NCBI GenBank assembly: GCA_947452295.1
Contig: CANGCK010000018.1
Coordinates: 1 to 58,450, forward strand
Reading direction: 5' to 3'
DNA length: 58,450 bases
From: Sphingobacteriia bacterium
GTDB lineage: Bacteria > Bacteroidota > Bacteroidia > Chitinophagales > Chitinophagaceae
The position numbers and the translations under genes are program-made. Positions 16,291 to 25,251 of the stretch are shown piece after piece; the first letter of the stretch is position 1, and the number at the start of each line of letters is the position of its first letter. The notes under the pieces were generated by a model that was given only the letters and a program-made list of their open reading frames with translations, did no database searches and was not told the DNA's origin.

Positions 16291-16503
16291 ATGAAAAATA
16301 TTTCGACCACTATACACTTTACTATTATACTTATTTTTCCATTAATGACTAAGGCGCATCCAGGTCATGGAGAAACCGATGGATATACAATCACACATTA
16401 TTTTACTGCACCTTCTCATGCTGTCATTACACTTGGAAGTATTGTGATACTATATGCAATGTTTCGATTTATCAATAAAGAAAAATTTAAAGCCCAAAAA
16501 TAG
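16291..16503 (+). CDS. Small HupE-like membrane protein
   Basis: A 70-residue protein with a cleavable-looking signal (residues 1-22, ending TKA). The mature start HPGHGETDGYTITHYFTAPSH is rich in metal-binding histidines, and a single C-terminal membrane helix follows (about 44-62). HupE/UreJ nickel transporters begin their mature part with a similar HPGH motif, but those proteins have six helices, so this is at most a miniature relative. It is the first gene of the hyp operon, with only three bases before hypA. A role in nickel binding or delivery is a reasonable inference, not shown. Confidence 0.6.
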   Translation: MKNISTTIHFTIILIFPLMTKAHPGHGETDGYTITHYFTAPSHAVITLGSIVILYAMFRFINKEKFKAQK

Positions 16504-16506
16504 ACA

Positions 16507-16848
16507 ATGCATGAACTATCAATAGTAATGAGCATCATTGATATTGCAACGCAACAAGCAACAAATGCAAATGCAACATTGGTTGATGAAATAGAATTGG
16601 ATGTTGGCGCTTTAAGTGGTATAGAAATGAATGCCTTTGATTTTGCTTGGAAACAAGCTGTTGAAGACTCTATACTACAAAATGCTACACTTACTATTAA
16701 CAGAATTGAAGGAAAAGCAATTTGTATAGATTGTAGTGCATCATTTGAAATACAACAATATTTTGATGCTTGTCCGGTTTGCGGAGAACATCTAATAAAT
16801 ATAATTCAAGGCAAAGAGTTAAAAGTAAAATCACTCGTTGTGTCTTAA
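16507..16848 (+). CDS. hypA: Hydrogenase nickel-insertion protein HypA
   Basis: A 113-residue metallochaperone that delivers nickel to the hydrogenase large subunit with HypB. It begins MHELSIV, with the nickel-binding Met1-His2-Glu3 motif, and has a structural zinc site of two C-x2-C pairs (CIDC and CPVC) near residues 76-97. Length is typical. It sits between the small HupE-like protein and hypB in the plus-strand accessory operon that diverges from the structural genes. Confidence 0.95.
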   Translation: MHELSIVMSIIDIATQQATNANATLVDEIELDVGALSGIEMNAFDFAWKQAVEDSILQNATLTINRIEGKAICIDCSASFEIQQYFDACPVCGEHLINIIQGKELKVKSLVVS

Positions 16849-16871
16849 TATAAATTTTAAAAATATTTTTT

Positions 16872-17648
16872 ATGTGTGCAACATGTGGTTGTGATTCTTA
16901 CGGAGGCAGCACATTACATTGTATTGGTGAAGAAAGGAGCCATCAATTGAAAGATTTATCAAGCCATACACATGCTTCTCAAAAAACAATTATAGATGTA
17001 GAAAAAGATGTGCTTTATCAAAACAATTTATTAGCTGAAAGAAATCGTGGCTGTTTTGAAGCTAAAAATATTTTGGCTTTAAATTTGGTGAGTTCGCCAG
17101 GGTCTGGCAAAACTACTTTATTAGAAAGAACATTAAGTGATTTAAAATATGAAATTGGTTTTGCAGTGATTGAAGGAGATCAACAAACCACCAATGACGC
17201 AGATCGTATTCATGCAACTGGCACACAAGTAACGCAAATAAATACTGGCAAGGGCTGCCATTTAGATGCTCACATGATTGTACACGCACTTCAGGGAATG
17301 AAACTAAAAGACAATACCGTTTTATTCATTGAGAATGTTGGTAATTTAGTTTGTCCAGCAATGTTCGATTTAGGCGAAAAAGAAAGAGTTGTAATTGTAA
17401 GTGTAACAGAAGGTGATGATAAACCACTGAAATATCCCGACATGTTTTATTCTTCTACACTTTGTATTATTAATAAAATCGATTTATTGCCATACGTTCC
17501 ATTCGACATTAATAAGGTAAAAGAAAATGCAAAGAAAGTAAATCATTCATTAGAAATTATTGAAGTGAGCTGTACTTCCGGAGCGGGATTGAAAGAATGG
17601 TACAATTGGTTGAAAGCAAAATTTTTGGTTCCAGAAATAATAGCATGA
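16872..17648 (+). CDS. hypB: Hydrogenase nickel-incorporation GTPase HypB
   Basis: A 258-residue GTPase of the SIMIBI class that drives nickel transfer with HypA. The N-terminus MCATCGCDSYGG carries the CxxCGC nickel-binding motif, and a modest His-containing stretch follows. The P-loop SSPGSGKTT is at about residues 74-82, followed by EGDQQTTNDADRI and the guanine-specificity motif NKIDLLPY. The internal metal-site segment GNLVCPAMFDLGE is present. The stop codon overlaps the start of hypF by the ATGA arrangement, indicating coupled translation. Confidence 0.96.
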   Translation: MCATCGCDSYGGSTLHCIGEERSHQLKDLSSHTHASQKTIIDVEKDVLYQNNLLAERNRGCFEAKNILALNLVSSPGSGKTTLLERTLSDLKYEIGFAVIEGDQQTTNDADRIHATGTQVTQINTGKGCHLDAHMIVHALQGMKLKDNTVLFIENVGNLVCPAMFDLGEKERVVIVSVTEGDDKPLKYPDMFYSSTLCIINKIDLLPYVPFDINKVKENAKKVNHSLEIIEVSCTSGAGLKEWYNWLKAKFLVPEIIA

Positions 17649-19978
17649 TGATAAATACTTATCGAATACATATTAAAGGCTTGGTACAAGGTGTGGGTTT
17701 TAGGCCATTTATATTAAGGTTGGCTAAAGAAATGAATGTGAATGGTTTTGTAAACAATTCTATTAATGGTGTTATTATTGAGTTCAACGCTAATAAAAGA
17801 ATTGCGAAACAATTTTATCAATTTATTTTATCGAATCCACCCGATAATGCAATTATTACAGCGCACAAGATTTCATTAATTTCAAATAAAAACTATATAG
17901 GTTTTATTATACAACAAAGTTCACAAGAAGGAATACCTGACTTATTGTTAACACCAGATATTGCCATTTGTAATGATTGTAAAAATGAAATTATAGAAAA
18001 GGGTAATAAGCGTTTTGAATATGCATTTACTACTTGCTTAAACTGTGGCCCTCGATTTTCTATTACAGCGGCATTACCATATGATCGAGCACATACTACG
18101 ATGCACTATTTATCGATGTGCGATTCTTGTAGAGAAGAATACAATACAATTACTAACAGAAGGTATTATAGTCAAACCAACTCATGTTATGCCTGTGCAA
18201 TAAAAAAACACCTGCATTACTCTACTTCAGAAGAACACCATTGTTCTGAGGATGGGAAGTTGAATCACATGGTAAATGTATTAAATGCCGGACATATTAT
18301 CGCACTAAAAGGCATTGGAGGTTACTTACTAGTTTGTGATGCAACCAATCATTATTCTATTGAAGCCTTAAGAGATAGAAAAAACAGGCCAACAAAGCCA
18401 TTGGCTGTATTGTATACCGATACTACAATGGCATCTAAAGATGTACATATACGTTCATGTGAAAAAATTGCATTAGAAAGTAAAGCCGCGCCAATAGTTT
18501 TATGCAAAACAAAAAACAATGTGGGTAATAACATTTGCAAAGAACTCATTGCGCCAGGATTAGACAAAATTGGAATAATGATTGCTTCTACTCCATTATT
18601 GTATTTAATATCTTCGCATTTTGGGAAGCCCTTAATTGCAACGAGTGCAAATATTAGTGGTGCACCTATTATATACAAAGACAATGATGCAATGGGTAAT
18701 TTGTTTGACGTGGCAGATCTTATTTTATCCTATGAAAGAGAAATTCTTATTCCACAAGATGATAGTGTATTACAATATACTGAATTGGAAGAAAAAATAA
18801 TTTTAAGAAGAAGTAGAGGTTTGGCGCTCAATTATTTTCACAATCCATTTACTACTTTACACAATACTATTTTTGCTGCAGGTGGCGAATTGAAAAGTTC
18901 ATTTGCAATTAGTCATCAAAAAAATGTATTTGTCAGTCAGTTTTTAGGCGATCAAAGTGTTGTAGAATCTCAAGAAAATTATGCAGATACGCTTATTCAT
19001 TTACTAGGGCTCATGCAATCTGAACCTAAAATTGTTTTATTAGATGCACATCCTTCTTATTTTGTTTCTATTAATGCAAAAGAATTTTCAAATAAATTTA
19101 AATGCAATCGTACAATAACCATTCAACACCATAAGGCGCATTTTGGCGCAGTACTTGCAGAAAATCATTTACTTAATTGTCCATACAAAGTATTAGGTGT
19201 TATTTGGGATGGCACCGGTTACGGGGATGATAAAAAAATATGGGGTAGTGAGTTTTTTGTATACCATCATGGAATTATGGAACGTGTTGCACACTTAAAA
19301 TATTTTCCTCAATTAGCAGGAGATAAAATGAGTAAAGAGCCCCGATTATCTGCCCTCAGTTTGTTGCATAAATTTCCTCAATACCAAGAATTATTATCGA
19401 GCTATTTTTCTACAACAGAATGGGGCTATTTTCAACAATTAATCAAAAAAAATCAACAAGTATGGAGTGGTTCGATGGGTAGGTTTTTAGATGGATTGGC
19501 TTGCATCATAGGTGTTAAATCCAAGCACAGTTATGAAGGAGAAGCTGTTATGTTGTTAGAAGCATTGGCACGTAGTTCAAAAAATCATTCAGCCTCCAAT
19601 TACATAATGCCATTTGAAAACAATGAATTAAACTGGGAGCCTTTTGTAGAGCAGGTAATGATTGATGTAAATGATTTAATGCCTGCAGCTGATATAGCGT
19701 GGAAAATATTTAATTCGCTAAGTCATGTTGTTAAACAAGTTGCCGCATCATTAAATATTTCGCATATTGCATTTAGTGGTGGTGTTTTTCAAAATGCATT
19801 ATTGGTAGATTTAATTTTGCGGGAATTATCGGAAGAGTCAACACTTTATTTGCATCAACAATTAAGTCCGAATGACGAATGCATTGGGTTTGGACAATTG
19901 GCTTGTTTTGAAATTGAACAACAGCAATCTTTATCTTCAACCATAAATCAAGAAAAAATTGTTGCTTCATTTGCATAA
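17645..19978 (+). CDS. hypF: Carbamoyltransferase HypF
   Basis: A 777-residue enzyme that makes the carbamoyl precursor of the cyanide ligands of the NiFe site. I chose the ATG at 17645, which overlaps the hypB stop by four bases. The N-terminal acylphosphatase domain begins with the motif GLVQGVGFRPF (near residue 10). Next come two zinc-finger segments (CNDC/CLNCGPRFS and CDSC/CYAC), a YrdC-like domain (ALKGIGGYLL, RPTKPLAVL, TSANISG) and a C-terminal Kae1-like domain (HHKAHFGAVLAE, DGTGYGDD, SGGVFQN). All modules appear intact. HypF needs HypE as the acceptor of its carbamoyl group, and HypE is not in this window. Confidence 0.96.
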   Translation: MMINTYRIHIKGLVQGVGFRPFILRLAKEMNVNGFVNNSINGVIIEFNANKRIAKQFYQFILSNPPDNAIITAHKISLISNKNYIGFIIQQSSQEGIPDLLLTPDIAICNDCKNEIIEKGNKRFEYAFTTCLNCGPRFSITAALPYDRAHTTMHYLSMCDSCREEYNTITNRRYYSQTNSCYACAIKKHLHYSTSEEHHCSEDGKLNHMVNVLNAGHIIALKGIGGYLLVCDATNHYSIEALRDRKNRPTKPLAVLYTDTTMASKDVHIRSCEKIALESKAAPIVLCKTKNNVGNNICKELIAPGLDKIGIMIASTPLLYLISSHFGKPLIATSANISGAPIIYKDNDAMGNLFDVADLILSYEREILIPQDDSVLQYTELEEKIILRRSRGLALNYFHNPFTTLHNTIFAAGGELKSSFAISHQKNVFVSQFLGDQSVVESQENYADTLIHLLGLMQSEPKIVLLDAHPSYFVSINAKEFSNKFKCNRTITIQHHKAHFGAVLAENHLLNCPYKVLGVIWDGTGYGDDKKIWGSEFFVYHHGIMERVAHLKYFPQLAGDKMSKEPRLSALSLLHKFPQYQELLSSYFSTTEWGYFQQLIKKNQQVWSGSMGRFLDGLACIIGVKSKHSYEGEAVMLLEALARSSKNHSASNYIMPFENNELNWEPFVEQVMIDVNDLMPAADIAWKIFNSLSHVVKQVAASLNISHIAFSGGVFQNALLVDLILRELSEESTLYLHQQLSPNDECIGFGQLACFEIEQQQSLSSTINQEKIVASFA

Positions 19979-19989
19979 AATAAAATAGT

Positions 19990-20256
19990 ATGTGTTTAGC
20001 AATACCCGGAAAAATCATTTCAATCGATGCGCCAGACGATACTTTTAGAACGGGCAAGGTTTCATTTGGCGGAATTATAAAACAAGTAAATTTGTGCATG
20101 GTTACAGATGTAACAATAGGAGATTTTGTGCTAGTGCATGTAGGCGTAGCTATTGGAAAAATTGATGAAGAAGAAGCAAATAAAGTTTTTAATTATTTAA
20201 AGGAAATGGGGGAAGTAGAAGAGTTGGGTATAGCAGAAGAAGGAAAGATATATTAG
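19990..20256 (+). CDS. hypC: Hydrogenase assembly chaperone HypC
   Basis: An 88-residue chaperone that carries the Fe(CN)2CO unit with HypD and hands it to the large subunit. It begins MCLAIPGKI, with the essential Cys2, and has the usual small OB-like beta domain (KVSFGGIIKQVNL, GDFVLVHVGVAIGKI) and an acidic C-terminus. It lies 11 bases after hypF and ends the plus-strand operon. HypD and HypE do not follow: the next gene is the oppositely oriented GH16 enzyme beyond a terminator. Confidence 0.95.
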   Translation: MCLAIPGKIISIDAPDDTFRTGKVSFGGIIKQVNLCMVTDVTIGDFVLVHVGVAIGKIDEEEANKVFNYLKEMGEVEELGIAEEGKIY

Positions 20257-20289
20257 TATTGTTAAAGTATTTTCACTTGAATACAATTA

Positions 20290-20333
20290 AAAAGGGTTGC
20301 GTTGTTACAGAATAGTTACAGCGCAACCCTTTT
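20290..20333. terminator. Bidirectional terminator between hypC and the GH16 gene
   Basis: AAAAGGGTTGCG (20290-20301) pairs with CGCAACCCTTTT (20322-20333), a perfect 12-bp stem with a 20-base loop. AATTTTT follows on the plus strand and a T-run on the minus strand. It fits as a shared rho-independent terminator for the convergent hyp and glucan-utilisation operons. Confidence 0.85.
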
Positions 20334-20338
20334 AATTT

Positions 20339-21151
20339 TTACTGATAAATTCGTATGTAGTCTATTTCCATTTTCTGTGGAAAGATTGAATCATCTACTC
20401 CATATTTTCCTCCCCAATTACCACCTACTGCAATATTAATTAGTAAATGAAACCGTTTATCGAAAGGCCAAGTTTTAAATCCTTTATGATCATTTATGAA
20501 AACCTGGTATTTTTTTTGATCAACAAAAAAGGAAATTGAGTCCTTATTCCATTCAATACTATATTCATGAAAAGCTGTAGAAAGGTCTTTATAGTGTAGA
20601 CCTTCTGTTTTTTGGGTACCCAACATTCCATTGTATGCTCCGGTATGAATTGTACCCAAAACTGAATCTGGCCAATACCCTACATTTTCCATTATATCTA
20701 TTTCTCCACTATTGGGCCAAGCACCATATTCCCAATCGGTGGGAAGCATCCATATTGCAGGCCATATACCTCTTCCTTTAGGCAATTTAGCTTTAACAAC
20801 TATTCTGCCATATTTCCAGTCGCCTTTATTTTTTGAAATCAATCTGGTTGAAGTGTAATTAGCATCTTCTTTACGTTCTTTTCTGGCTTCAATAATTAAA
20901 TGGCCATTTTCAATACGAACATTTTGTTTTTGTGCAACTGTATAATATTGCAATTCATTATTACCCCAACCGCAAATATTGGGGCAACCTCGTCCAATAT
21001 CATAACCCCATTTTGTTGAATCCGGTAAGCCTGCTTTATTAAACTCATCAGCCCATACAAGTTGGTGATAACCAGTTTGTGCAACAGAAAATTTGCATGA
21101 AATTAATAATATTAAAAATAAGATATTAGTTAAACGATTTGTCTGCTTCAT
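20339..21151 (-). CDS. GH16 beta-glucanase (laminarinase-like)
   Basis: A 270-residue secreted glycoside hydrolase family 16 enzyme, expected to cut internal beta-1,3 (or mixed-linkage) glucan bonds with retention. The catalytic motif is GEIDIMENVG, with nucleophile Glu150, Asp152 and acid/base Glu155. Substrate-binding aromatic segments WGNNELQYYT and GIWPAIWML are present, and the C-terminal strand is MEIDYIRIYQ. The signal has both an LISC lipobox-like sequence and an SVAQ cleavage site, so lipoprotein or soluble fate is undecided. It is the last gene of the SusC/D operon, 62 bases after a second GH16. Confidence 0.93.
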   Translation of the reverse strand: MKQTNRLTNILFLILLISCKFSVAQTGYHQLVWADEFNKAGLPDSTKWGYDIGRGCPNICGWGNNELQYYTVAQKQNVRIENGHLIIEARKERKEDANYTSTRLISKNKGDWKYGRIVVKAKLPKGRGIWPAIWMLPTDWEYGAWPNSGEIDIMENVGYWPDSVLGTIHTGAYNGMLGTQKTEGLHYKDLSTAFHEYSIEWNKDSISFFVDQKKYQVFINDHKGFKTWPFDKRFHLLINIAVGGNWGGKYGVDDSIFPQKMEIDYIRIYQ

Positions 21152-21213
21152 TACAATATTGGTTGTTACCTATTTTTATTTAAATAATATTGATTAAATT
21201 TTTCGGGCGCAAA

Positions 21214-22239
21214 TTATTGATAAACTCTTATATAGTCTACCTCCATTGTTCCTGTAGTAAATGATGGGTCAATTGTTCCACCAAAATTTCCTCCCATTGC
21301 TACATTTAACAAAATAAAAAATGGTTGATTAAATGGCAAAGTATTTGCATTGGCTACAGTATAAAAAACTGCATCATCTACTATAAACTTAATGGAGAGT
21401 GCATTCCATTCAACAGCATATTTATGAAAAGAAGTGGTAGCATTGGTAATTACAACATTACCTCCATCTGCATTAGCGCCGTATTTTGCAGGATGGTGTA
21501 CGGTACCAAAAATTTTATTCAGCTCATTGCCTTTGTGTTCCATAATATCTATTTCGCCACATGCAGGCCATGTTGCAGCATTTATATTAGATCCCAACAT
21601 CCATAAAGCTGGCCATGTTCCACCACCAACTGGCATCTTAGCACTTATTTCAATCTTACCATATTTAAAAGAAAATTTATCCTTGGTAATTAATCGGGCA
21701 GAAGTGTAAGCGCTTCCATTATAATTTTCTTTGGCAGCGGTTATTTTAAGGGTGCCGTTTGAAACACTAGCATTATCTGTTCTATTGGTATAATATTGCA
21801 ATTCATTATTGCCCCAACCACCCGATCCTGTTCCAATATCATAGCTCCATTTTGCAGCATCAGGATTACCGGCAGTATTAAACTCTTCAGACCAAATAAG
21901 AGATAAACTAACAGTAACAATTACTTGAATGGATTTGCTAATTTGTTTTCCGTTAGCGCTTTTTGCAATTACATTTACAGTATAAGTTCCTGAAGCGGGG
22001 TATTTATAGGTTACATTGCCATTGGCAACGGTTTGAAAAATACCATTCCCAAAATCGTACTCATAAGTATTCGCATTGGTTGCAGATGCAACAAATACCA
22101 CATTGCCACTATTATCGGTACTTACTGTTGCAGAAACAGAAAGATTGGTAGGCACAATTTCTGGAGTTGGTTCATCTTTCTTACTGCATGAAAGCAGTAA
22201 GAAAGATGTTATCCATACTAAATTAAACAAGTATTTCAT
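21214..22239 (-). CDS. GH16 beta-glucanase lipoprotein with PKD-like domain
   Basis: A 341-residue lipoprotein whose signal ends FLLLSC (Cys18). A PKD-like domain spans about residues 32-110 (YDFGNGIFQTVANGNVTYKY), and a GH16 catalytic domain spans 112-341 with the motif CGEIDIMEHKG (Glu229, Asp231, Glu234). WGNNELQYYT and GTWPALWML match the downstream paralogue, so the two arose by duplication. Lipidation suggests display at the outer-membrane surface, where it would generate oligosaccharides for SusC/D import. It begins five bases after the preceding gene. Confidence 0.93.
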   Translation of the reverse strand: MKYLFNLVWITSFLLLSCSKKDEPTPEIVPTNLSVSATVSTDNSGNVVFVASATNANTYEYDFGNGIFQTVANGNVTYKYPASGTYTVNVIAKSANGKQISKSIQVIVTVSLSLIWSEEFNTAGNPDAAKWSYDIGTGSGGWGNNELQYYTNRTDNASVSNGTLKITAAKENYNGSAYTSARLITKDKFSFKYGKIEISAKMPVGGGTWPALWMLGSNINAATWPACGEIDIMEHKGNELNKIFGTVHHPAKYGANADGGNVVITNATTSFHKYAVEWNALSIKFIVDDAVFYTVANANTLPFNQPFFILLNVAMGGNFGGTIDPSFTTGTMEVDYIRVYQ

Positions 22240-22244
22240 TCTTG

Positions 22245-23141
22245 CTATTTTACTTTAAGCTTTTGATACCATGAGTTACCATCTGCCCCAATATTTCTTA
22301 AGTGTATATTGGTTGCAGAAATTGATAAAATTTCGTATTCAGTACCACCTGTTCCGAAATTAATGATTCCATTACCTGGCACAACAAACTGAATTCTAGT
22401 TGAGTTAGCAGAAGTAGAAGCAGAAGTGGCATTCATAAATGAAAGTTTCCGCGGTGCAGTTGTAACTAGATTATAACATGCGTCTCCACCACTCAATCCA
22501 TAGAACGATGTGGATTTTTCAATTAAAAAAGATTGACCTTTATTGTCAACAGTCATGGTAATATTATTCAACGCATCTTTAGTGAAAGTAATTTCATCAT
22601 CGTAAGCACAAGCATCTCTTGAATTAGGAGCTGCTGAATACCAATTTGGTGCAAAATCGCTTGCTGGCCCAACACCAAAGTGTCCGGGTGCGTCTTTATC
22701 AGTAACCCATGTTCTTGAAGATCCATTGGTTAAAGCAGCAACAATATCGGCAGGTATTTCAAATGCAACATACACTTTTACGTTTTTACTGATGGTTGAA
22801 ATAGCGCCGCCCGTTCCTACAACATTTACTGTGATGGTATACTCGTTGATACCAGGTGTAGCGTATTTATAGGTTAATGTGCCAGATGGTACCACTTGCG
22901 TTTTGCCATCACCAAAATCAATGTTGTAGGTAAGTGCATTGGCAGCATTAGCAGTAATTGTTACCGCCCCAGTACCATTGCCATTTGGATTAGCTACATC
23001 AACTCCTGCAACAACAGCTGTTAAGGTAAGGTTACTAGGTGCTTTAATAGAACCAAAAGTGTACTCCGTTTTTTTACAACCCAAAAAAAGGAGCGCTGTT
23101 AATGGCAATATGGTAAAGATTGTTTTTATTTTATTGAACAT
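22245..23141 (-). CDS. Surface glycan-binding-type lipoprotein with PKD-like domain
   Basis: A 298-residue lipoprotein (TALLFLGC, Cys22) encoded between the large glycan-binding lipoprotein and the GH16 genes. Residues about 35-130 form a PKD-like domain (YNIDFGDGKTQVVPSGTLTYKYATPG). A C-terminal domain of about 165 residues starts with SSRTWVTDKDAPGHFGVG and has two conserved-looking Cys (ACAYDDE, GDACYN). No glycosidase motif is visible. Position and domain style fit a SusE/SusF-like or SGBP role in holding beta-glucan at the surface. Function is inferred from context. Confidence 0.72.
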   Translation of the reverse strand: MFNKIKTIFTILPLTALLFLGCKKTEYTFGSIKAPSNLTLTAVVAGVDVANPNGNGTGAVTITANAANALTYNIDFGDGKTQVVPSGTLTYKYATPGINEYTITVNVVGTGGAISTISKNVKVYVAFEIPADIVAALTNGSSRTWVTDKDAPGHFGVGPASDFAPNWYSAAPNSRDACAYDDEITFTKDALNNITMTVDNKGQSFLIEKSTSFYGLSGGDACYNLVTTAPRKLSFMNATSASTSANSTRIQFVVPGNGIINFGTGGTEYEILSISATNIHLRNIGADGNSWYQKLKVK

Positions 23142-23158
23142 GTCTTTAGCTTTTAAGA

Positions 23159-25228
23159 TTAATTAAGGGTAATATCATCAAACAAATAGGTGAAATTGGC
23201 AGATCCATCACCTGCTGTACCTAAGTCGAAAATCAATACTATTTTTTGATACGATTTAGATGTATTAATTGCACTAAAATCAAACGTTAATTCTTCCCAT
23301 GCATTGGCGGTAGTTGTTGCAACTTCTTTATCGTAGAATATATTGCCGTCTGTTTGATTTTCTACTTTTAATAATAATTTTGCACCTACTCGTGGTGAAA
23401 ATATTTTCACTTTAAATGTTTTCTTCGTAGAGAAATCAATCGGGTTGGCTAATCCAATCCAGCTTCCACCCCAAACTTGTCCGGCATTCTTAATCATTTT
23501 TCCCACTTTGTTACTGTTGTTTATTCCAGATTTATTGGGGTTATTTACTACGGTTGAATTACCTCCATCAAAATCATTGAAAGTGTAGCCAACGGTAGCG
23601 GACTCAAAAGTAAGTGGTAGGATAACAGCATTGGGATTAACAGCAATCATTACATCGTCCCAATAAAAAACTTTACCAGTACCAGCATTTCCAAAGTCGA
23701 AGAATATAGAAGCTTTATCGTAAGTAAATGCGCTATTCATAGCAGCAGTACCAGCTGAAGGGCTATTAAAATCAAAAACTAAAGTTTCCCAAGCATTTGC
23801 TGCAGTAGTGAATACATCGGTTTCTACTGATTTGGTATTATCGTTATGGTCTTCAACTTTTAATTTGATTTTTAAACCTGCAGCAGGTGAATACACTCTT
23901 ACACTCATTAAAGAAGAAGATGCTGAAATGGGTATAGCTTTGGCAAAACCCGCAGCTGTTCCAATTGTTGTACCGGCCCATGTTTCGGCGCCAGACAATT
24001 TGGTAGTTACTTTAACTTTATTGTTTGCATCTGTGGGATCTACTCCATCAATAGTTTGGTTGTTACCAAAATCGGTTACTGAATAGTTTACACCAGTTGC
24101 ATCAAATGTTACAGGTAAATCAATTTGTGTAGAAGGCATGGTATTAGATAACTTAATATCATCAAACAAGAATGTGAAATTTGCTGATCCATCGCCCATG
24201 GTGCCTAAATCGAAAATCAGCACCACATTTTGATACGTTTTTGAGGTATTAATGGTACTAAAATCAAATCCCAATTCTTCCCAGGCATTAGCCATAGTAG
24301 TAGACACTTCTTTTTCAAAATTAATATTTCCGTCGGCAGCATTTTCTACTTTCAACAACACTTTAGCACCCACTCTAGGTGAGTATACTTTCATTCTAAC
24401 AATTTTATTGGTAGAAAAATCAATGGGTGCACTTAATGGTATAACACTACCGCCCCAAGGCTGTCCGGCACTTTTTACCATCTTACCCACTTTAGCACTG
24501 GTATTAATTCCACCAGATTGAGGATTGTCTATCACCGTAATTTGTCCGCCATCGAAATTATTGAACGTATACTTTAACGTTGCCGATTCAAAAGTTAAGG
24601 GGAGTAAAACCGGGTCAACAATTGTAATAGATTTGGTTACTTCGGTAGTAGCTGCTCCACCACTTAATGCAACCACTTTAACTGTATATGTTCCCACTTT
24701 AGTGTATGTATGACTTACCGATTGGCCCTCTACAAATGATACAGGTACTTCATTGGACACATCACCAAAATATACTTTAAAGAAAGTTTCATAGTTGGCT
24801 TTGGCGGCTACATTAATTTTAAAATTATTCACTAAATCTATATCAATTTTAGCTTCCACATTTTCTGGCGCCTTAAATGAAACAGTTAATTTTTGTGTAG
24901 CTTCTGTTGTTTTACCTGTTAGGTTGTAAGCTACTAATTTTACATTATAGATCCCTTCTGGATAGGTGTGTTGCGTACTTTTTCCTGCAGCAACTTTTAC
25001 AGGAGTAGTTGTAGCATCGCCAAAGTATACATCATAAGATACAGCACCTTCTCCATTAGGAGTAATTGTAACCAAGCCTGTATTGTCTTGGGTAATAGTG
25101 AAAAGAGCGGTTAGTTTATCCGGAGCTAATGCTGCATCTACAAAAGAAGTATCTGTGTACTCTTTTTTACAGCCTGTAAGCGTAAGCAATACAATTGCAA
25201 TACTTAAAATATTTTTTATAATCTTCAT
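23159..25228 (-). CDS. Surface glycan-binding lipoprotein with triplicated beta-domain
   Basis: A 689-residue lipoprotein (LLTLTGC, Cys20). Two PKD-like domains (about 37-118 and 118-203; VYFGDATTTPV, VYFGDVSNEVPV) precede three homologous domains of about 150 residues: 209-360, 370-530 and 537-689. Domains 1 and 3 are nearly identical (PLTFESAT, FDGG, KVGKM, PIDFS, YSPRVGAK or FSPRVGAK, NAWEEL, DLGT-GDGSANFT-LFDDI), while the middle copy has diverged. Each ends in a strand pattern typical of carbohydrate-binding jelly rolls. It lies directly after susD, so it is probably the locus's main glycan-binding protein. CBM family cannot be named from sequence alone. Confidence 0.8.
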   Translation of the reverse strand: MKIIKNILSIAIVLLTLTGCKKEYTDTSFVDAALAPDKLTALFTITQDNTGLVTITPNGEGAVSYDVYFGDATTTPVKVAAGKSTQHTYPEGIYNVKLVAYNLTGKTTEATQKLTVSFKAPENVEAKIDIDLVNNFKINVAAKANYETFFKVYFGDVSNEVPVSFVEGQSVSHTYTKVGTYTVKVVALSGGAATTEVTKSITIVDPVLLPLTFESATLKYTFNNFDGGQITVIDNPQSGGINTSAKVGKMVKSAGQPWGGSVIPLSAPIDFSTNKIVRMKVYSPRVGAKVLLKVENAADGNINFEKEVSTTMANAWEELGFDFSTINTSKTYQNVVLIFDLGTMGDGSANFTFLFDDIKLSNTMPSTQIDLPVTFDATGVNYSVTDFGNNQTIDGVDPTDANNKVKVTTKLSGAETWAGTTIGTAAGFAKAIPISASSSLMSVRVYSPAAGLKIKLKVEDHNDNTKSVETDVFTTAANAWETLVFDFNSPSAGTAAMNSAFTYDKASIFFDFGNAGTGKVFYWDDVMIAVNPNAVILPLTFESATVGYTFNDFDGGNSTVVNNPNKSGINNSNKVGKMIKNAGQVWGGSWIGLANPIDFSTKKTFKVKIFSPRVGAKLLLKVENQTDGNIFYDKEVATTTANAWEELTFDFSAINTSKSYQKIVLIFDLGTAGDGSANFTYLFDDITLN

Positions 25229-25251
25229 AACATTCTTTTAAGCGTTAGTGA

